Assembly (NCBI RefSeq): GCF_005780185.1
Contig: NZ_VBUI01000006.1
Coordinates: forward strand, 109,447 to 173,446
Source of the DNA: Halomonas urmiana
GTDB lineage: Bacteria > Pseudomonadota > Gammaproteobacteria > Pseudomonadales > Halomonadaceae
Direction: 5' to 3'
Length of the DNA stretch: 64,000 bases
Made by a program: the position numbers and the translations under genes. The first letter of the stretch is position 1. The number at the start of each line of letters is the position of its first letter. Positions 63,535 through 64,000 of the stretch are shown piece after piece. Under the pieces are notes generated by a model. It saw only the letters and a list, made by a program, of their open reading frames with translations, was not told the origin of the DNA and ran no database searches.

Positions 63535-64000
63535 ATGCAACGCCTCCAAGCCTTCAAGTACGAGTTGATGCCGAACGGCGAACAGGTGCGCAAGATGCGC
63601 CAGTTCGCCGGCATGGCGCGATTCGTCTTTAACCGTGGCCTGGCGTTGCAGAAGGCGCGATATGAAGCCGGCGACAAGAAGCTCGGCTATGCCGCCTTGT
63701 GCAAGGAACTCACCGGCTGGCGAAACAGCACCGAGACGCCGTGGCTCAAGGACGCGCCCATCCATCCGCTCCAGCAGTCGCTGAAGGATCTGGAGCGTGC
63801 CTATGCCAACTTCTTCGCCAAGCGGGCGGACTTTCCGCGCTTCAAGAAGAAGGGGCAGCGCGACAGCTTCCGCTATCCCGATCCGAAGCAGATCCGGCTC
63901 GACCAGGGCAACCGCCGCCTCTACCTGCCCAAGCTGGGCTGGTTGCGCTTCCGCAAGAGCCGCGAGGTGCTGGGGACGGTCAAGAACGTCACCGTCAGCC
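63535..64000 (+). CDS. tnpB: IS200/IS605-family TnpB (RNA-guided nuclease family), 5' part
   Basis: The frame is open from ATG 63535 to the window end (155 codons seen). The N-terminus matches TnpB/OrfB: LQAFKYELMPNGEQVRKMRQFAGMARFVFNRGLALQKARYE, then LKDAPIHPLQQSLKDLERAYANFFAKRADFPRFKKKGQRDSFRYP. TnpB is a nuclease guided by an RNA from the element's right end and helps keep the element in place. No tnpA lies upstream within the window, so this may be a tnpB-only (IS1341-like) element. The RuvC catalytic residues lie beyond the window. Confidence 0.92.
   Translation, partial: MQRLQAFKYELMPNGEQVRKMRQFAGMARFVFNRGLALQKARYEAGDKKLGYAALCKELTGWRNSTETPWLKDAPIHPLQQSLKDLERAYANFFAKRADFPRFKKKGQRDSFRYPDPKQIRLDQGNRRLYLPKLGWLRFRKSREVLGTVKNVTVS

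Overview
The window is a GC-rich, densely packed bacterial chromosome segment. It is dominated by one denitrification gene island, followed by a cyanophycin operon, a zinc-starvation regulon and a thiamine salvage operon. The gene content (complete nir, nor and nar sets, NarXL, DNR-type and NsrR-type sites, Zur regulon with DksA2 and FolE2) and the protein sequences suggest a denitrifying gammaproteobacterium, most likely Halomonas or a close relative. That assignment is inference, because no rRNA or other phylogenetic marker is present.

Layout. 1-5.8 kb: the end of an RND efflux pump, then a small NO/nitrosative-stress group (stand-alone sdhB-type iron-sulfur subunit, cytochrome c'-like protein, flavohaemoglobin Hmp), a membrane protein divergent from a MarR regulator, and a cytochrome P450. 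5.8-17.4 kb: haem d1 nitrite reductase, with nirFC divergent from nirS-D-L-G-H-J-E-N, then nnrS, a SirB-like gene and a CMD-family gene. 17.4-24.1 kb: NO reductase norCBQD and, on the other strand, norEF with a membrane protein. 24.3-39.9 kb: nitrate respiration, with narK1, narK2, narL and narX on the minus strand and a third, degenerate NarK-like transporter, narGHJI and a parvulin-type isomerase on the plus strand. 40-43 kb: moaB, moeA, a DNR-like regulator and a DGC-domain protein.

43-47.6 kb: a minus-strand cyanophycin operon (cphB, cphA and isoaspartyl dipeptidase), which makes and breaks down a nitrogen-storage polymer. 47.9-52.3 kb: a TauE/SafE permease, a D-Ala-D-Ala carboxypeptidase with SPOR domain, an EamA transporter, a cytochrome b561 and a PepSY protein. 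52.4-61.5 kb: two Zur boxes organise a zinc-starvation regulon. It contains DUF1826, a broken His-rich outer-membrane protein, dksA2, two CobW-type GTPases, folE2, hisI and znuABC. 61.5-63.3 kb: a TPP riboswitch with thiM-thiE and a small membrane protein. 63.4 kb to the end: the 5' part of a TnpB gene with terminal hairpins.

Regulation can be read from the DNA. DNR/FNR-type 14-mers lie upstream of nirS/nirC, nnrS, norCB, narK1, narK2 and moaB. NsrR-type 23-bp sites lie upstream of hmp, norCB and, unexpectedly, the stand-alone sdhB. NarL 7-2-7 sites lie upstream of narK1, narK2 and narG. The most notable findings are the NsrR-type site over the sdhB promoter, the third NarK homologue that lost both substrate arginines, the doubly broken zinc-regulated outer-membrane gene, a dispersed intergenic repeat present twice in opposite orientation, and the paired DNR+NsrR promoter layout shared by the two nor operons.
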